A stretch of 64,000 nt of DNA. Source: Taibaiella koreensis (GTDB lineage: Bacteria > Bacteroidota > Bacteroidia > Chitinophagales > Chitinophagaceae). The notes under the pieces are model-generated. The model was not told the DNA's origin, made no database searches, and saw only the letters and a list, made by a program, of their open reading frames with translations. The stretch spans positions 372,001 to 436,000 of the forward strand of contig NZ_QVNU01000002.1 in NCBI RefSeq assembly GCF_003545715.1, in the 5' to 3' direction. Positions 61,678-64,000 of the stretch are shown piece by piece. The stretch's first letter is position 1. The number at the start of each line of letters is the position of its first letter. The translations under genes and the position numbers were made by a program.

Positions 61678-61980
61678 ATGCTGCAGGCACAGATCTTCAT
61701 CGACAAAGATACTTTCAAGGGCTCAGGCCCGCTGTACGAATACATCCTGGAATTCCTGCTCCGCCACAGCGTTATGGGTGCGACCATGTTCCGCGGGCAA
61801 ATGGGCTTCGGCGCCAACCAGCAGCTGAAGAATCCCGACCGGATGTTCAGCTTCGACGAGCCGCCGGCCATGATCGTTTTTATCGATGAAGAGGACAAGG
61901 TGCTGCGCGTGCTTACCGAGCTGCGGAAGGAGGTCAAAGGCGGGTTTATCGTTACCAGCCGGGTAGAAGCCTTCAATTAG
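61678..61980 (+). CDS. DUF190 protein of the metal-efflux operon
   Basis: A 100-residue cytosolic protein with the DUF190 pattern: QIFIDKDTFKGSGPLYEYILEFL, MGATMFRGQMGFG and PAMIVFIDEEDKVLRVLTEL. The family has a ferredoxin-like fold similar to PII and CutA, which suggests trimers that sense a small ligand. Its place between the adaptor and pump genes implies regulation of the metal-efflux pump, but this is inferred. Confidence 0.88.
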   Translation: MLQAQIFIDKDTFKGSGPLYEYILEFLLRHSVMGATMFRGQMGFGANQQLKNPDRMFSFDEPPAMIVFIDEEDKVLRVLTELRKEVKGGFIVTSRVEAFN

Positions 61981-62056
61981 AACGTAACTATAGACACAAG
62001 GGCAGGAGGGAACACAACGCTTGCCCGGTACAATTCATTTATATCAATACGAAAAG

Positions 62057-64000
62057 ATGATCCGGAATTTATTGATCTTCTCCATGAAGAACCGCTGGGT
62101 AGTGGTAGGACTGGCCATTGCGCTCATGGGGATCGGGTACTGGTGCTTCACCCAGCTTAAAATAGAAGCCTATCCCGATATCGCCGACACCAACGTGATC
62201 GTGGTGGCGCAGTATCCCGGCCGTGCCTCCGAAGAGGTAGAGCAACAGGTGACCGTGCCTATAGAAAGGGCGCTGCAGAATACGCCCAATGTAATGGATC
62301 GGCGCAGCCGTACCATCTTTGGGCTGAGCGTGGTGCAGCTAACTTTTAAAGACGGTACGGATGATTATTTTGCCCGGCAACAGGTAATGGAACGCTTACA
62401 GACGGCCGAGCTGCCCGATGGCGTAGCGCCCGAACTAGCGCCTTTGTCCACAGCCGTCGGCGAGATCCTGCGCTATGTAGTGGAAGCGCCACCCACCTAC
62501 AGCCCCACCCAGCTGCGCGACCTGCAGGACTGGGTAATCAAGCCGCATATACTGGAGGTACCGGGTGTAGCCGATGTAACTACTTTCGGCGGACCGCTCA
62601 AGCAATTCCATATCCTCACCTCTCCCGATCAGCTGCGTAAATACAGTCTCGATATCGCCGACCTCGAAAAAGCGGTACAGGAGAACAACCAGAATACCGG
62701 CGGTAACATTATCGACCGCGGGGGACAAGGCTTTGCCGTACGCGGCCTGGGTGCGCTCAAAAAGGAAAGCGATATCGAAAGCATTGTGCTGAAATCGGTG
62801 AACGGTATCCCCGTATACCTGCGCGATGTGGCCACGGTAGAAATTGAACCCCCGCCCCCCAGCGGTGTGATGGGCTATACCATAAAGGACGAAGGGATCA
62901 ATGTAACCGGCGGTGTGGAAGGGATCATCCTCATGCGCCGCTACGAGAATCCTACCGACGTACTGAAATTGCTGAAAGAAAAGCTTGCCGATATTAAGGA
63001 AAATGAGCTGCCCGAAGGCGTGAAGGTGCGTCTGCTCTACGACCGCAGCTTCCTCATCGACCATTCGCTACACACCGTAGGCGAAACCCTGCTCGAAGGC
63101 GTGAGCATCGTGATCATCCTGCTCATCTTTTTCTTTGGCAGCGTGCGCAGCGCGCTGGTGGTGGCCCTTACCATTCCCTTTGCCCTGCTGTTTGCCTTTA
63201 TCCTGATGCAGATCGCGCATATTCCTGCTAACCTGCTGTCACTGGGCGCGATCGACTTCGGTATTATCGTGGACGGCGCCTGCGTGATGACGGAGCACCT
63301 GATACGAAAATACCGGACGGCCACCGTTGCCGAAAAGAAGGAGGGTATTGTCAAGATCACCTTGCTGGCCGCCCAGGAAGTGGGCCGCGAGATCTTCTTT
63401 TCGGTGGCCATCATTATCCTGGCCTATATGCCTATCCTGCTCATGACCCGTGTTGAGGGCAAGCTGTTCTCACCTATGGCCCTTACACTGGCCTTTGCGG
63501 TGATCGGCAGTATGATCGCCGCGCTCACCTTTATACCAGTGCTCATCTCCTTTGCTTACCGCAAGGCCTTGGCCAATCCGGAAAAGCCGATGAAGGAACC
63601 GAAGAATATCATCCTGAATTTTATGGAGCGCTCCTACGGCAAGACCCTTGCCTGGATCATGCGCCGGCCCAAGGGCGTGGTCTTCGCCGGCTTCGCGCTG
63701 GTGATCCTCCTGGTGCTGCTGGGTGGCAAGCTGGGCAGCGAGTTCCTGCCTACGCTTGATGAAGGGTCGATCTTTCTGCGCGGCAATTTCCCTGCGGGTG
63801 TAACCATACAGGAGAATGCCAGGAATGCGCCTAAGATCAGGGAGATCATTGCCAAGTATCCGCAGATCGCCTTCGTGATCACGCAAAGCGGCCGTAACGA
63901 TGATGGTACCGACCCCTTCCCGGCCAACCGTAACGAGATACTCGTGGGCCTTAAAGACTATAGCCTGTGGAGCGATACCATTGCCAAAAAAGACCTGGTA
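62057..64000 (+). CDS. CusA/CzcA-family heavy-metal RND pump, 3' end cut by window edge
   Basis: The first 648 codons of an inner-membrane pump that normally has about 1040. ATG 62057 begins IRNLLIFSMKNRWVVVG, the first helix. The proton-relay helix 4 reads GAIDFGIIVDGACVMTEHL, with the two Asp and the Glu typical of heavy-metal RND proteins. YPDIADTNVIV and the two porter subdomains precede it. Metal specificity (Cu/Ag or Co/Zn/Cd) cannot be decided from this part; the DFG...D...E form occurs in both Czc and Cus types. Confidence 0.93.
   Translation, partial: MIRNLLIFSMKNRWVVVGLAIALMGIGYWCFTQLKIEAYPDIADTNVIVVAQYPGRASEEVEQQVTVPIERALQNTPNVMDRRSRTIFGLSVVQLTFKDGTDDYFARQQVMERLQTAELPDGVAPELAPLSTAVGEILRYVVEAPPTYSPTQLRDLQDWVIKPHILEVPGVADVTTFGGPLKQFHILTSPDQLRKYSLDIADLEKAVQENNQNTGGNIIDRGGQGFAVRGLGALKKESDIESIVLKSVNGIPVYLRDVATVEIEPPPPSGVMGYTIKDEGINVTGGVEGIILMRRYENPTDVLKLLKEKLADIKENELPEGVKVRLLYDRSFLIDHSLHTVGETLLEGVSIVIILLIFFFGSVRSALVVALTIPFALLFAFILMQIAHIPANLLSLGAIDFGIIVDGACVMTEHLIRKYRTATVAEKKEGIVKITLLAAQEVGREIFFSVAIIILAYMPILLMTRVEGKLFSPMALTLAFAVIGSMIAALTFIPVLISFAYRKALANPEKPMKEPKNIILNFMERSYGKTLAWIMRRPKGVVFAGFALVILLVLLGGKLGSEFLPTLDEGSIFLRGNFPAGVTIQENARNAPKIREIIAKYPQIAFVITQSGRNDDGTDPFPANRNEILVGLKDYSLWSDTIAKKDLV

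Overview
The window looks like a chromosomal segment of a Bacteroidota bacterium, probably in or near the Chitinophagaceae. The evidence is a protein with a C-terminal type IX secretion sorting domain (38582-39628), repeated TAnnTTTG -7 promoter boxes just upstream of genes, few Shine-Dalgarno sites, several TTG/GTG starts, and typical Bacteroidota families (DUF7033 deacetylase-like, CXXXY-type CcmE, DUF190 in a metal RND operon). No tRNA, rRNA, CRISPR array or integrase was seen.

Region 1 (1-37028, all minus strand) is one long, tightly packed surface-polysaccharide locus. In transcription order: initiating WecA-like transferase, Ugd, SLBB export protein; RmlB, stand-alone cupin mannose-6-P isomerase, RmlC, ManC, RmlA; Wzz-like protein; Gmd and Fcl (GDP-fucose); WbpA/WbpE/WbpD/WbpB (UDP-diacetamido-glucuronate); LegB/LegC/LegI/GNAT/LegG/PIG-L/PtmE/LegF (CMP-legionaminate by the GDP-sugar route); HisF/HisH/amidotransferase set 2; a GT-B protein and an acetyltransferase; Wzx; HisH/HisF/amidotransferase set 1; GT4, EpsG-like Wzy, GT4; and a secreted protein cut by the left edge. 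The unusual point is two complete amidination modules, one abutting the legionaminate genes and one among the assembly genes. I infer a glycan carrying two different acetamidino (amidine) sugars together with fucose, glucuronate and perhaps rhamnose.

Region 2 (37140-39628, minus) holds an ExbB/TolQ-like proton channel without a neighbouring ExbD, an FKBP peptidyl-prolyl isomerase, and a T9SS cargo gene interrupted by one in-frame TAG.

Region 3 (39861-53889, plus) is mostly housekeeping: aminotransferase, Tag glycosylase, PstS-like lipoprotein with a TPR protein, FabG-like reductase, TatD, Bcp, DUF4197, HD hydrolase, PurN, CcmE and CcmF, and an ACMSD-type amidohydrolase. A family of short intergenic elements with terminal inverted repeats sits just after stop codons here and in region 4.

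Region 4 (53965-64000) holds PaaZ (minus), an unknown secreted protein (plus), a DUF7033/deacetylase-like protein (minus), then a plus-strand heavy-metal RND operon: small His-rich exported protein, TolC-type outer-membrane protein, membrane-fusion lipoprotein, DUF190 protein and a CusA/CzcA pump truncated by the right edge.
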